Origin: Bacteroidota bacterium
GTDB lineage: Bacteria > Bacteroidota > Bacteroidia > Chitinophagales > Chitinophagaceae
DNA: 64,000 nucleotides
Assembly (NCBI GenBank): GCA_018268035.1
Contig: JAFDXI010000161.1
Location: 1 to 64,000, forward strand
Reading direction: 5' to 3'
Part shown: piece by piece, positions 9,324 to 18,515 of the stretch
Layout: each line of letters begins with the position of its first letter
How positions within the stretch are numbered: the stretch's first letter is position 1
Notes under the pieces: model-generated
Seen by the model: the letters and a program-made list of their open reading frames with translations, nothing else
The model's database searches: none
What the model was told of the DNA's origin: nothing
Made by a program: the position numbers and the translations under genes

Positions 9324-9440
9324 GTTTAGAACTTTTTTAAAATGTGCTTTAATTGTAGAATAAACAAACAGTTAAAAAGCCGCAAATATAATGTTAATAT
9401 GGACAATTGATAAGACAGCTTAAAAATAAATTTTGCTGCT
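9324..9440 (-). promoter_or_regulatory. Leader of SusC operon 1, partly shared with SusC operon 2
   Basis: Upstream of this SusC the plus strand shows AACAAACAGT..AAAA.CCGC, then TTGATAAGACAG (9407-9418) and a GCTGC-TATTGT-poly(A) block. The same blocks occur in the same order upstream of SusC 2. A -7-like TATATTTG is present on the minus strand (complement of 9383-9390), but no TTG lies at the right distance. The start site is therefore uncertain. Confidence 0.4.
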
Positions 9441-9599
9441 TATTGTTAAAAAAAATTAACGTATTGAGACTAAGTGCCTTATGAACCAAAAATTTATTTT
9501 TTGGAAAATTGGAGAAATAAAAATTTTCATGATTACCGTATGGTCAAATTTATCCCAAACTAAAGGCTTAGAATTAAAAATCTGACAGATGCTTTAAAC

Positions 9600-9629
9600 G
9601 AAAACAGCCACCGTCAGGTAGCTGTTTTC
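9600..9629 (-). terminator. Terminator hairpin after SusCD operon 2
   Basis: Stem GAAAACAGC (9600-9608) with GCTGTTTTC (9621-9629), extended inside by ACC/GGT across one mismatch and closed by a GTCA loop. It lies about 30 bp past the stop of the SusD gene ending at 9660. It separates that operon from the leader of SusC 1. The rest of the 9324-9659 gap is AT-rich and holds no gene I can support. Confidence 0.75.
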
Positions 9630-9659
9630 TAAAACAAAACAATTTTTCTATCAATCTTT

Positions 9660-11114
9660 TTATGGTTCCCAGAATAATTTGGCACTTACCACATCATCAC
9701 CACCGGGCAGGGCAGAAACAGCAGCTTTCCAATTGGTTGGATTGGAACCAGACTCATTGGCAGGATAAGTCAATCGAAGTGGCAAATTACCATTGGCACC
9801 TACCGGTGGGCTCACCACATCAATATCAGGATAACCCAGTCGTCTGATATCAGTCCAGGAATCCCAATTCATATTATAGTCAGCTATCCATTCCTGGTAC
9901 CCTAATTTCCTTTGCCAGGGTCCGGTTGCTGTTGCATAGTTCACATCCGGCTCTGCAAGATATGCAGAAGCATCACTGCCTGAACCGCCCCAATATTCTA
10001 TAGAAGCAGTAATGGCATTGTCATAATGTGTTTCTGCAGTTCCTCCAACGTTAATACCGCTTTCTATAGCTTCAGCCAACCAAAATTCTACCTGCCAATA
10101 CCCTAAAAGAATACCAGGATAGTCTGCTGTCAACATTTGATCGGAAGGGTGGGAAAACAAACCCCATCCATTGGCATTCCCTGGTGTACCGCCACTATAA
10201 TTTCCGTTCTGATCTTTTGTAAAATATAATGGAACACGGGGATCATTTAAGCCAACCATTGTAGATACCAATAGATTGGCAGGTATAAAGTCATGCCTGC
10301 CACTATATACCAGTGCCTGCCAGATAGGATTTGAATTAGAGGGCGAACTTGGATCATACGTCATGGCTGCATTATCCGCATTTGAAGTAAAGACGCCTGT
10401 TGCAACTGCATTATTAACAGCCGATGTAGCAGTGGATGCATCCACTGCTGCAAGTCGTACACCCATTTTTAGTTCTAAAGATGCTGCAAATTTTATCCAG
10501 GCAGATATATCTGCGCCATAAATAAGGTCAGCACCTTCAGAGCCCACAAAAGCGCCTGCACTTGTGCTGCTTAATCCGGCAATACAAGTGTCAAGTCTGT
10601 GCAAAAGATCTGCATATATGGTTGGAGCATCATCATATTTAGGAAATGGGATGGTACTGTTTAATGACTCTGAATATGGGATATTGCCGTAAGTATTCAA
10701 TAATAAGTCATAGGCAAATACTTCCAGTATATCTGTAATTCTTGCGTTATTCTTAGCAATTTCAGGGTCTGATATATCTGTATAAAATTTTGTTTTAGCA
10801 GCCTGCAAATTTGCCAGGCAACCTTCATACAGGTTGTTCCACCAGCCATTTTGAGCCTGATAAGCTGAAAAATTATACTGAGCTTCATAAACGTAAGAAT
10901 TTTCTGTCCATACCTGGGATATTACTCTGAAAGGAGCCGATGAAACAGAGGTGCTTGTATAATAATCCACCAGTCTTTTTTCGCCGGTTGTAAACAATGT
11001 GGATGGAGGCACATTGGTAGCGGCTTTGGTATTAATATTAAGATCATTAAAATCTTTTGTACATGCTGACAAGAGCATGTAAAAGGCTATGATAACAAAA
11101 CTTATCTTTTTCAT
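9660..11114 (-). CDS. SusD/RagB-like lipoprotein (SusD-like_2 type), second pair
   Basis: This 484-residue lipoprotein has a lipobox (MLLSACTKDF, Cys about residue 18) followed by DLNINTKAATNVPPSTLF, the N-terminal SusD-like_2 pattern. Central helices include YADLLHRLDTCIAGL and the domain AWIKFAASLELKMGVRLA, where family members bind ligand around a TPR scaffold. The C-terminus has WDSWTDIRRLGYPDI and NLPLRLTYPANE, typical endings. It starts 10 bp after the end of the SusC gene, so translation is probably coupled. It should form the outer-membrane SusCD complex with that transporter. Unlike pair 1 there is no third lipoprotein; a terminator follows directly. Confidence 0.92.
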   Translation of the reverse strand: MKKISFVIIAFYMLLSACTKDFNDLNINTKAATNVPPSTLFTTGEKRLVDYYTSTSVSSAPFRVISQVWTENSYVYEAQYNFSAYQAQNGWWNNLYEGCLANLQAAKTKFYTDISDPEIAKNNARITDILEVFAYDLLLNTYGNIPYSESLNSTIPFPKYDDAPTIYADLLHRLDTCIAGLSSTSAGAFVGSEGADLIYGADISAWIKFAASLELKMGVRLAAVDASTATSAVNNAVATGVFTSNADNAAMTYDPSSPSNSNPIWQALVYSGRHDFIPANLLVSTMVGLNDPRVPLYFTKDQNGNYSGGTPGNANGWGLFSHPSDQMLTADYPGILLGYWQVEFWLAEAIESGINVGGTAETHYDNAITASIEYWGGSGSDASAYLAEPDVNYATATGPWQRKLGYQEWIADYNMNWDSWTDIRRLGYPDIDVVSPPVGANGNLPLRLTYPANESGSNPTNWKAAVSALPGGDDVVSAKLFWEP

Positions 11115-11124
11115 TTTTAGTCTT

Positions 11125-14100
11125 TTAAAAGTTAACTTTAAGAGCTGCTCCTAGTGTTCTGACTGTTGGATAGGCCCCATTTTGGAAACCCATAGAAGCA
11201 TTGCCGGAAGCCTGGCCCTGCTCAGGATCAGCATAAGGTAGATTTTTATGGATAATCCATAAATTTCTTCCTGATAAGGATATGTCAATACCTTTTATAA
11301 ACCTTGCGCCATTTTGAAATATTCTTGCCGGCAGGGAATAGGTAAGCACTACTTCTCTTAATTTGACAAAGCTGGCATCATATACAAATTGCTCATGGGC
11401 TTCAGCGCCTGCAGAACTAAATGTCCAATTGCCTGTATATAATCCTGATTCATCAACCATTTGAGTATTGGGCTTACCGGTTGATTCAACAACTCCTGTG
11501 TAAAGATATCCGTTACCATCTGCCAAATAACCCCTTACAGGTTTTCCATTACTGTTGTTTCCGGCAGTTTGAGGATACAATCCTGAGAATGAGCCATAAT
11601 CCATATCTAATGAATAGACTACACCTCCTTGTCTTACATCTATTAAGAAACTTAAAGCTAAATTTTTATATTTAAAGGTATTATTAATACCACCAATCCA
11701 GTCAGGATTGGGTGTACCCAAATCGCTGTATGGGTTATCTTCTAAAATTGGATAGCCATCATCATCAATTAATCTCTGGCCTTTGTCGTTGTATTTATAT
11801 TTTGTGCCCTGCAATTGATAAGATTTGCCTGGTTCTGCAACCAGCCGAACTGAATTTTGATAACCGGCAACAACATACGTGGGCTGATTATTATAAAGTG
11901 ATATAACCTTTTGGTTATTTTTACTCCAGTTGACATCTATATTCCAACTAAAGTTTTTCGAACGGATCGGCACTAAATTTAGGCTGGCTTCAACACCAGC
12001 GTTTTGAACAGTTCCCCCATTTACATAAAATGATGCAAATCCTGTAGAGGTGGAAACGTTAATCGGCATGATCTGGTTAATCTGGCGGGCATGATAATAA
12101 GTAACACTAAAACCAATTCTATCTTTCAAAAAGCTGGCCTCAATACCTGCTTCTGCAGATTTTTGTCTTTCCGGAACCAGGTTAGCATTATTGTTGGTAG
12201 TAGGTGTCGCAAACATTGATTCACCACTGATTGGCGTGAGTGCTGTATAAGTATTTATTGTAGCAAAAACAGGTGCATCGCCTCCAACTTCAGCATAATT
12301 GACCCAAGCTTTTGCATGTGACAACCAGGCTAAAGATTGCAACAATTGACCAAACTGAAAATTAAGGGATGCAGAGGGGTAATAATATGAATTATTGTCT
12401 TTTGGTAAAGTAGAAGACCGGTCTCTGCGTATGGTAGCATCCAAAGTCAAAATTTCTTTATAATCAAGAGTAGCTCCGGCAAAAACGCCATCTACTTCTT
12501 TTTTTGCAAAAGATTCACTTGGCGCTGCAGGTGTGCTCACTGAATTTGAAAGGGCGAATAAACCAGGTACCACCAATCCCCCGCTTGTTGCAGAGGCTAT
12601 ACTTTGTGTATTTGTTTGCCTGATGTTACTTCCCAATATTGCCCTTAAGGCAAAACTGTTACTCAATTTTTTATTAAGGTTCAACATGGCATCATAATTA
12701 GTTTCATCATACCAGTAATTGGTTCTGGAATAGTTCGGCGTGTAGGTGCTGCCAACATCTTGCCTTAACTCAAAAATTTGAGAATAATAATCTTTTGAAA
12801 CCCTTACCATTGCTGTCAACCAGGAATTAATAGTCCAGTCTAAATGAACATTCCCAAAGAAACGGGTACGGGCATCGCTTTCATAATTTTTATATACAAA
12901 CCAATATGGGTTATCATGATAAGCAGGCTTCACTATATTGGCAGAGGATGTATTATCCATATATGCATCCGTTGCCCAATTCCAGGTTATATTGGCATCG
13001 GAATTAAAGAAATCCTTTTTGAGCTGATATAAATCAACATTGGTAGGCCACCATTGGCGAAAATCTGCCATAGCACCCAATTGACCACCATAAGATCCAT
13101 AAGGATAGATATACCTGTTTCTGGCAGAATTGTCAGAGTATTCTATTGAACCGGTTAATGATAAGTTGTCAAGTAATTTATATGTTGAAGAAAAATCAAT
13201 AATGTTTTTCTTCAAAAGGCTATTGGGAATAAAATCTTTGTCTTCATCATGTGAGTAACCAAATTTAAAACTGGCTTTATCTCCGCCACCCTGAGCAAAA
13301 ACACTTACAGTGGATGTTACCGGCTTAACGAAGAAATCCTGGGGCTTATAATGCGCTGCAGGTTCCCAGGGTGTGGCTTTCCCATAATTAGGATCTCCGG
13401 GTGAGAACGCATCCCAGTTATAAACCAACTTACTTGGGTCATATATAGGACCAGTTGCAGCATCTGCATCTGTTTCAACTATATCAACAGGGTCATTGCT
13501 AAAAAATGTAGGCATATTGTAAACAAATCCCAAAGCACCTCCATAGCCTTCTCCATATTTAGTTTGGTAAGTGGGCAGAGTTGAATTATCAAAAGATCCG
13601 GTTGTAGCGCCAAAATTAACTGTTACTCCTATCCCTTTTCTTTTAACTCCTTTCTTTGTTGTTATCAATATCACACCATTGGAAGCCCGAGAACCATATA
13701 AAGCTGATGCCGCAGCACCTTTTAATACGCTCACAGAAGCAATATCATTTGGGTTCAAATCAAAGGATGAATTGCCCAAATCATAACCACCTGCACTGTA
13801 ATTGGAATTATCAAATGGAACACCATCCACTACAAAAAGAGCCTGATTGCTTTGAGTAAGGCTTTTCATACCACGCAGAATAACATTAGTAGAACCTCCC
13901 ATCGAGTTTTCCTGCGTTATGTGGAGACCCGCAATTTTGCCTGATAAATTACTGACAGGGTTCATTGAGACAGCAGACCTGTTCATTTCATCTCCTGAAA
14001 TTTGCTGGGCCGCATAAGGTAGGGTATTTCTGTTCCTTTTAATACCCAATGCTGTAGTTACCACCACATCATCAATACTTCCGGAAACCCTGTTTACAGT

Positions 14101-14370
14101 AATTGTTATTACCGGGTCAGAGCCGACAGTAACCTTTGTGTCTTCAATGCCTACAGCTGAAACATTCAAAACATCTCCGGTTTTTGCCTGAATGGTGAAA
14201 TTAGCGTTCGCATCGGCTGCGACTGTTACTTTTGAACCCACTACTTTCACCGTTGCATAAGGGACAAGATCACCATTTTGATCTCTTACAGTGCCGTTTA
14301 TTTTATTCTGTGCCTCCGCTACAGTTCCAATAAACAGCACGAGACTAAGAAGACTTAGAAATTTTCTCAT
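11125..14370 (-). CDS. SusC/RagA TonB-dependent outer-membrane transporter, second pair
   Basis: A 1081-residue SusC. The signal peptide MRKFLSLLSLVLFIG is shared letter for letter with SusC 1. A carboxypeptidase-regulatory-like domain follows (INGTVRDQNGDLVPYATV), then VVVTTALGIKR near residue 103, which is the common SusC linker. The plug has the signature ASALYGSRASNGVILITTKKG shortened at both ends, and a long beta-barrel ends LGAALKVNF. It is more typical of the family than SusC 1, which lacks the ALGIKR linker. The gene is followed by its SusD after 10 bp. Ligand and regulator are not evident; the nearest hybrid two-component regulator is about 9.5 kb away on the other strand. Confidence 0.95.
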   Translation of the reverse strand: MRKFLSLLSLVLFIGTVAEAQNKINGTVRDQNGDLVPYATVKVVGSKVTVAADANANFTIQAKTGDVLNVSAVGIEDTKVTVGSDPVITITVNRVSGSIDDVVVTTALGIKRNRNTLPYAAQQISGDEMNRSAVSMNPVSNLSGKIAGLHITQENSMGGSTNVILRGMKSLTQSNQALFVVDGVPFDNSNYSAGGYDLGNSSFDLNPNDIASVSVLKGAAASALYGSRASNGVILITTKKGVKRKGIGVTVNFGATTGSFDNSTLPTYQTKYGEGYGGALGFVYNMPTFFSNDPVDIVETDADAATGPIYDPSKLVYNWDAFSPGDPNYGKATPWEPAAHYKPQDFFVKPVTSTVSVFAQGGGDKASFKFGYSHDEDKDFIPNSLLKKNIIDFSSTYKLLDNLSLTGSIEYSDNSARNRYIYPYGSYGGQLGAMADFRQWWPTNVDLYQLKKDFFNSDANITWNWATDAYMDNTSSANIVKPAYHDNPYWFVYKNYESDARTRFFGNVHLDWTINSWLTAMVRVSKDYYSQIFELRQDVGSTYTPNYSRTNYWYDETNYDAMLNLNKKLSNSFALRAILGSNIRQTNTQSIASATSGGLVVPGLFALSNSVSTPAAPSESFAKKEVDGVFAGATLDYKEILTLDATIRRDRSSTLPKDNNSYYYPSASLNFQFGQLLQSLAWLSHAKAWVNYAEVGGDAPVFATINTYTALTPISGESMFATPTTNNNANLVPERQKSAEAGIEASFLKDRIGFSVTYYHARQINQIMPINVSTSTGFASFYVNGGTVQNAGVEASLNLVPIRSKNFSWNIDVNWSKNNQKVISLYNNQPTYVVAGYQNSVRLVAEPGKSYQLQGTKYKYNDKGQRLIDDDGYPILEDNPYSDLGTPNPDWIGGINNTFKYKNLALSFLIDVRQGGVVYSLDMDYGSFSGLYPQTAGNNSNGKPVRGYLADGNGYLYTGVVESTGKPNTQMVDESGLYTGNWTFSSAGAEAHEQFVYDASFVKLREVVLTYSLPARIFQNGARFIKGIDISLSGRNLWIIHKNLPYADPEQGQASGNASMGFQNGAYPTVRTLGAALKVNF

Positions 14371-14490
14371 GACTATAAATTTTTTTTAAATGGCTTGTGC
14401 AGCAGAGGGAACAAACAGTAAAAAACCGCCATTAATTGTTTATGGATATTTGATAAGACAGAGAAAGAATTAATGTAGCTGCATATTGTA
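14371..14490 (-). promoter_or_regulatory. Leader of SusC operon 2, partly shared with operon 1
   Basis: It contains the same ordered blocks as the operon 1 leader: ACAAACAGT..AAAAACCGCC, TTGATAAGACAG (14450-14461) and GCTGCATATTGT followed by poly(A). Sequence between the blocks differs, so the blocks look selected rather than merely recently copied. No clear TAnnTTTG box is visible. From here to 14650 I see no gene; the open frame covering this gap is uncharacteristic. Confidence 0.4.
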
Positions 14491-14654
14491 AAAAAAAAAC
14501 TAAAAGTAAAAAGATATACGATTTTTAGATGTAAGTATTGACAAACCAAATTAAAATAACATACTGTTTTCCTGTTGAAGCCACCTAAGATATTGCAGCA
14601 CCTGGCATATAAATTTTCAATTTTATAATATTGCCTTTGAGAAATATCCATAAA

Positions 14655-14682
14655 AAAAGCCATTCCTTCCGGAACAGCTTTT
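14655..14682 (-). terminator. Terminator hairpin after sat
   Basis: Stem AAAAGC (14655-14660) with GCTTTT (14677-14682), plus inner TTCC/GGAA around a short loop. It lies about 20 bp beyond the sat stop codon and is flanked by A and T runs on the expected sides. Confidence 0.65.
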
Positions 14683-14702
14683 ATAATATTCAAAAATATC
14701 AC

Positions 14703-15878
14703 CTATGCAGAAGCTTCTGCTGCTGCCTGTGCTTTTTTTGTAGCCCAGTCAATTAAAATATCTGCCACCAAAGGCCTTGAAAATTCATTAGGAGGACGTT
14801 GGCCATTAGCCAGCATTTCCCTAACCTTAGTTCCACTTAGAGAAACAATATCGGGATTTTTAGGGGCTGTTTTTGTACTGGCCATACTTTCGGTATTGTT
14901 ACACCAGAAAGTATGTTCAAACTTTAAAATTTCCATGCCCATCTTAGGGCCTATTTTTTCCATTAATTGTTGTGCTTCATAAGTACCATAATATCCGCCC
15001 ACACCTGCATGGTCACGCCCGATAATCATGTGTGTGCAACCATAATTTTTACGCAATAATGTGTGGTTGATAGCTTCCCTTGGACCACCATAACGCATAG
15101 CTGTCGGCAATACGCTGAGCATGGTATGGTCAGGGTTAAAATAATTTTCAATCAGTACTTCATAACATTTCATACGCACTGGTGCAGGAATGTCATCACT
15201 TTTTGTTTCACCAACCAATGGGTGGATTAAAGCGCCATCTACGATTTCCTGTGCACATTTTACCAAATATTCATGTGCCCTGTGTATGGGGTTACGTGTC
15301 TGGAATGCAACGATAGTTTTCCAGTTGCGTTTTTCAAATTCTGCCCTTGTTTCAGCAGGGTCAAGATAATATTGTTCTTTGATATCTTCTTTGCGCAATG
15401 GCCTGTTTATCATTTCCAGTGGACCTGAAATAAACTTATTTCCGTATTTATAAAATACTGCAACGCCAGGATGTTTTTCTTCAGTTGTTTTAAAACATTT
15501 CTGAGCGAGGTTTTGCAGGTCAAGCTCGAATTTTTCATCAACAGTCATTACACCCAGTACACGTCCTGTTTTATCAAGCAGTGCAACCTCTTCACCAGTC
15601 TTGATTTTATCATAATTGTCACCTGCTGGTAATAAGATTGGGATACCCCAGGGGAGCCCATTTGTTAACTCCATTTTTTCAATCACAGATTCACTGTCTG
15701 CTTTTCCCATAAATCCGGTTAGCGGGCTAAAGGCTCCGATAGCAATCATTTCTACGTCAGCTGCATATCGGTCATCAATTGTCAATTGAAAAATATTTTT
15801 TGCTTTTGCCTCTAATTCCTGTTTGCGGGAACCGGTAGCAATCCTGTTTACCAATGTTCCGCCATGTGGTTGGTTCAT
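14703..15878 (-). CDS. sat: Sulfate adenylyltransferase (ATP sulfurylase, Sat type)
   Basis: It catalyses ATP + sulfate to adenosine 5'-phosphosulfate (APS) in the cytoplasm. The 391-residue protein has the N-terminal PUA-like domain (about 1-165) and the catalytic nucleotidyltransferase domain. Active-site motifs are QTRNPIHRAHE at 193-203 and GRDHAGVGGYYG further on; both are intact. Length fits the single-chain Sat family rather than the CysD/CysN heterodimer. The APS kinase gene cysC lies 30 bp upstream, so the pair makes PAPS from sulfate. No PAPS reductase, sulfite reductase or sulfotransferase is in the window. The PAPS could therefore serve assimilation or sulfation. Confidence 0.95.
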   Translation of the reverse strand: MNQPHGGTLVNRIATGSRKQELEAKAKNIFQLTIDDRYAADVEMIAIGAFSPLTGFMGKADSESVIEKMELTNGLPWGIPILLPAGDNYDKIKTGEEVALLDKTGRVLGVMTVDEKFELDLQNLAQKCFKTTEEKHPGVAVFYKYGNKFISGPLEMINRPLRKEDIKEQYYLDPAETRAEFEKRNWKTIVAFQTRNPIHRAHEYLVKCAQEIVDGALIHPLVGETKSDDIPAPVRMKCYEVLIENYFNPDHTMLSVLPTAMRYGGPREAINHTLLRKNYGCTHMIIGRDHAGVGGYYGTYEAQQLMEKIGPKMGMEILKFEHTFWCNNTESMASTKTAPKNPDIVSLSGTKVREMLANGQRPPNEFSRPLVADILIDWATKKAQAAAEASA

Positions 15879-15908
15879 GTAAGATGTTTTTATTGTATTA
15901 AAAAATAA

Positions 15909-16517
15909 TTATGCCTTTTCTATATAACCTTTCTCTTCAAGATAATTAAGCACTACCTGGGCACTTTCATCCAATGTCTGGCTTCCTGTATCAACGGTTA
16001 ACTCAGGATGAACCGGTGCTTCATAAGGGTCACTAATTCCGGTAAAGTTTTTGATTTCTCCTGCTCTTGCCTTTTTATACAATCCTTTTGTATCACGGCC
16101 TTCACAAACTTCAAGAGATGCAGCTACAAATATTTCTATAAATTCTCCATCCTTCACCAGTTGGCGCACCATATCACGGTCTTCAATATAAGGAGATACG
16201 AATGCTGTGGAAACTATTACACCCGCATCTACAAACAATTTTGCCACTTCACCAATTCGACGGATATTTTCCTTACGGGAATCTGCATCAAAACCAAGGC
16301 CTTTATTCAAACCCATGCGGATGTTATCACCATCCAAAACATAAGTATGATAGCCTCTTTCAAAAAGTTTTTCTTCCACTTTGTTAGCAAGGGTTGATTT
16401 TCCGGCGCCGGAAAGACCGGTGTACCAGAGTATAGCAGATTTATGACCGTTCATGCGATGACGATCATCTTTAGTAATGGTGGCTGAGTGCCAGACGATG
16501 TTTTTTACAATTTCCAT
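15909..16517 (-). CDS. cysC: Adenylylsulfate kinase
   Basis: It phosphorylates APS to PAPS using ATP. The 202-residue protein is a standard single-domain CysC. The P-loop GLSGAGKST starts at residue 34, followed by DGDNIRMGLNKGLGF and SRKENIRRIGEVAKLF, the substrate-binding loops. The lid region carries FTGISDPYEAP. It is the first gene of the cysC-sat unit, with 30 bp between the two. Start choice is simple, because MEIVKNIVWH is the conserved N-terminus. On the coding strand a weak -7-like TACATTCG lies about 20 bp upstream, without a convincing -33 element. Confidence 0.95.
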   Translation of the reverse strand: MEIVKNIVWHSATITKDDRHRMNGHKSAILWYTGLSGAGKSTLANKVEEKLFERGYHTYVLDGDNIRMGLNKGLGFDADSRKENIRRIGEVAKLFVDAGVIVSTAFVSPYIEDRDMVRQLVKDGEFIEIFVAASLEVCEGRDTKGLYKKARAGEIKNFTGISDPYEAPVHPELTVDTGSQTLDESAQVVLNYLEEKGYIEKA

Positions 16518-16950
16518 GCGCTTGTTTTTTTAAAATTTTGCGCGAATGTAACACTGTAACATTGAATTTCCTATTAGAACCATAGAAATAACATTCATAA
16601 GAACCCCCTGATTGGACAGGTTTTAACTTTCTTTTCTAATCAAAATAATATGGGGGCAGGATAATTTTTTCAAATTCTCAATTAAATCCCTTTTTAAATT
16701 TTGCAAAGGAAATTGTGCTACCCGGGATTTTTTCAGACAAGCAATTATAAAAATAAATGAACATTGATTTAAGAAGCAATAATGAAAATAGTGTTTAAGT
16801 TAATGATAATGCAAACCAGTCATCCATTATGAACTATTCTCTGTTCAATCAATTTTTTAAACCAATTTTGGAGAATGAGTATCTCAATATCTGAACATAG
16901 GGATACTTTTTTCAAATAAACATTCGGCAATAAAGAATATTGATATAAAA
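16518..16950. other. Gene-free interval between cysC and an outer-membrane protein gene
   Basis: I looked on both strands and found no coding region, tRNA or clear riboswitch. The part next to cysC presumably holds its promoter. AATAACATTCATAAGAACCC resembles the nearby AACATTGAATTTCCTATTAG only loosely. Confidence 0.5.
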
Positions 16951-16954
16951 AAAA

Positions 16955-16980
16955 CAGGGTTGCTTTATGAAAGAACCCTG
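16955..16980 (-). terminator. Terminator hairpin after the outer-membrane barrel gene
   Basis: A 7-bp stem, CAGGGTT (16955-16961) with AACCCTG (16974-16980), and a 12-nt loop. On the minus strand it is followed by a T run. It lies 30 bp past the stop codon of the gene ending at 17010. Confidence 0.75.
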
Positions 16981-17009
16981 AAATCAAAATTTATTTCAAT
17001 TATAAATCA

Positions 17010-17648
17010 TCAAAAAATAATACCAAGCCCAACGCTAAAGCTTTTGGTTTTTACAGTTCCCGGATAACGGCTTGGATTGATATTAGTCAATCCGCCATCC
17101 CATTGAATAAATCCTCTCAATCCAACCTTACCGGCTTTAATATCTGTTCCTGCAACAATACTGTATCCAACATCCATTGGTTTGAAATCATCGTCATCAC
17201 CATTACCTATCTGCAATTTTGTTTTCATATTATCTTCCAGTCTATACAATGTATAATGTCCACTCACAGCATAAGCCAAATATGGCCCGGCACCGGCATA
17301 AATCCTAAATTCATCTCCCGGGACTATATGAAAAGTGATAGGCATTGATATACCTGCATAATCAAATGTCGTTTTTGATTTAATTTCATCTATGTCTTCA
17401 AAATCATAATTCTGCTCACCTTTGCGTATGTAAAAAACAGAGGGCTGTAATGATATCCATTTCCCAAGATCAATATCTCTGGTAATGCCAAAGTGCATGC
17501 CAATCACACTACTCCTATCCTGCTTTTCACCATTTAAAATATATTTTACATTGGAGATATCAATACCTCCGAAAACAATAGTCCGGCTTTGTGACATAGC
17601 TACACTTGCACCTGCACAAAGCAATACTGTGAATAGAATACTTCTCAT
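17010..17648 (-). CDS. Outer-membrane beta-barrel protein (OMP_b-brl_2 / PorT-like)
   Basis: This 212-residue exported protein has a signal peptide at 1-20 (LCAGASVAMSQS). The rest alternates short amphipathic strands and turns: FGITRDIDLGKWISLQPSV, FYIRKGEQNYDF, YAGISMPITFH, FRIYAGAGPYLAYAV and a final SFSVGLGIIF ending in Phe, the usual outer-membrane barrel signal. The motif GKWISLQPSVFY followed by KG is typical of the porin-like OMP_b-brl_2 family. An acidic run, GDDDD, sits in an outer loop and could bind cations. The gene stands alone, with a terminator behind it and a 400-bp gap upstream. The function is unknown beyond outer-membrane location. Confidence 0.75.
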   Translation of the reverse strand: MRSILFTVLLCAGASVAMSQSRTIVFGGIDISNVKYILNGEKQDRSSVIGMHFGITRDIDLGKWISLQPSVFYIRKGEQNYDFEDIDEIKSKTTFDYAGISMPITFHIVPGDEFRIYAGAGPYLAYAVSGHYTLYRLEDNMKTKLQIGNGDDDDFKPMDVGYSIVAGTDIKAGKVGLRGFIQWDGGLTNINPSRYPGTVKTKSFSVGLGIIF

Positions 17649-18057
17649 AGTTTTTGTTTGGTTTTTTATGAATAAAGAATTTTTACTAAATTGTATACAC
17701 TTGTTGATGTTACATTACATATAATAAAGTTCTTATTGTTGAAAAAAATTATCTCTTTTCTCAAAAGAAATAAATCCTAATTTTTCATAAACATCTTGTC
17801 CTAAAATTATTACTGAGAATTTTCTTGTTCCTTAATTTAAGATACAAGGCTGAGGAAAATGCTTTTTGTTTTGGTTAATAATATTTATGTTCTGCCTGGT
17901 CTAAATCGTCAATTATTCAAAATAATATCAAACCCCGACAATACGATTAACTGCATATTTTTTTATATCAATATTTATTAAATTACACCAAACAATTATT
18001 TAAAAAACAGCACACATATTTTCCCATATTCCTTACTAAAAAAATCTATTCTTTGTT
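17649..18057. other. AT-rich interval with one copy of a dispersed motif
   Basis: There is no coding region I can support. At 17939-17965 there is an imperfect 26-bp motif (CAATACGAT, then TGC and TATTTTTTT). It recurs at 19196-19221 in the same orientation, so the pair brackets the next two genes. Confidence 0.5.
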
Positions 18058-18510
18058 TTAAAATACTATAAAAAACTGCAATGCCACTGCGGCACATAAA
18101 GAAAACACCCAACTCCAAAACCAAATGGCAGACAGTCCTGTTTTTGATATTGCCTGATAATATAAAAATACCATTACCCAAACACTGATAGTGATTGACA
18201 ACACAAATTGAACTAAACCTCCGATAGGTAAAGGCAAATAATTAAAAATAAAATATACATACAACACCAACGAACCAATAAAACATATCTTCCCTATGCT
18301 CCGGATAAATGACCATTTATTTTCATTCAAAAACATCAGCGCACCTATTATCTGTAATACCCATTTGCCTGAAGCAATACATATTGATAAAATCATAAAG
18401 CCAACACTGCGATATAGCCAATAGTTTTGCCCTATAAAAAATCCTGTAAGCAACATAGACAGGCTAAACCATAATAACGAAAATTGTATATCTTTTTTAT
18501 GTGAGTCCAA
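18058..18510 (-). CDS. Small polytopic membrane protein, unknown function
   Basis: The protein has 150 residues with about five predicted membrane helices: SLSMLLTGFFIG, VGFMILSICIASG, ICFIGSLVLYVYFIF, FVLSITISVWVMVFLYY and FWSWVFSLCAAVALQFF. I do not recognise the family. The only start in frame upstream of the first helix is a TTG (complement of 18508-18510). It lies 5 bp after the stop codon of the ricin-like gene, which suggests translational coupling. The two genes probably form one unit: an exported lectin-like protein and an inner-membrane protein. No catalytic residues are visible. Confidence 0.6.
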   Translation of the reverse strand: MDSHKKDIQFSLLWFSLSMLLTGFFIGQNYWLYRSVGFMILSICIASGKWVLQIIGALMFLNENKWSFIRSIGKICFIGSLVLYVYFIFNYLPLPIGGLVQFVLSITISVWVMVFLYYQAISKTGLSAIWFWSWVFSLCAAVALQFFIVF

Positions 18511-18515
18511 CAGTG

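Noticed and set aside
14373-14702. Open frame of 109 residues on the minus strand
   Set aside because: It covers the SusC leader and the sat terminator, is rich in Phe/Ile/Cys with no family likeness, and would need the conserved leader blocks to be coding.
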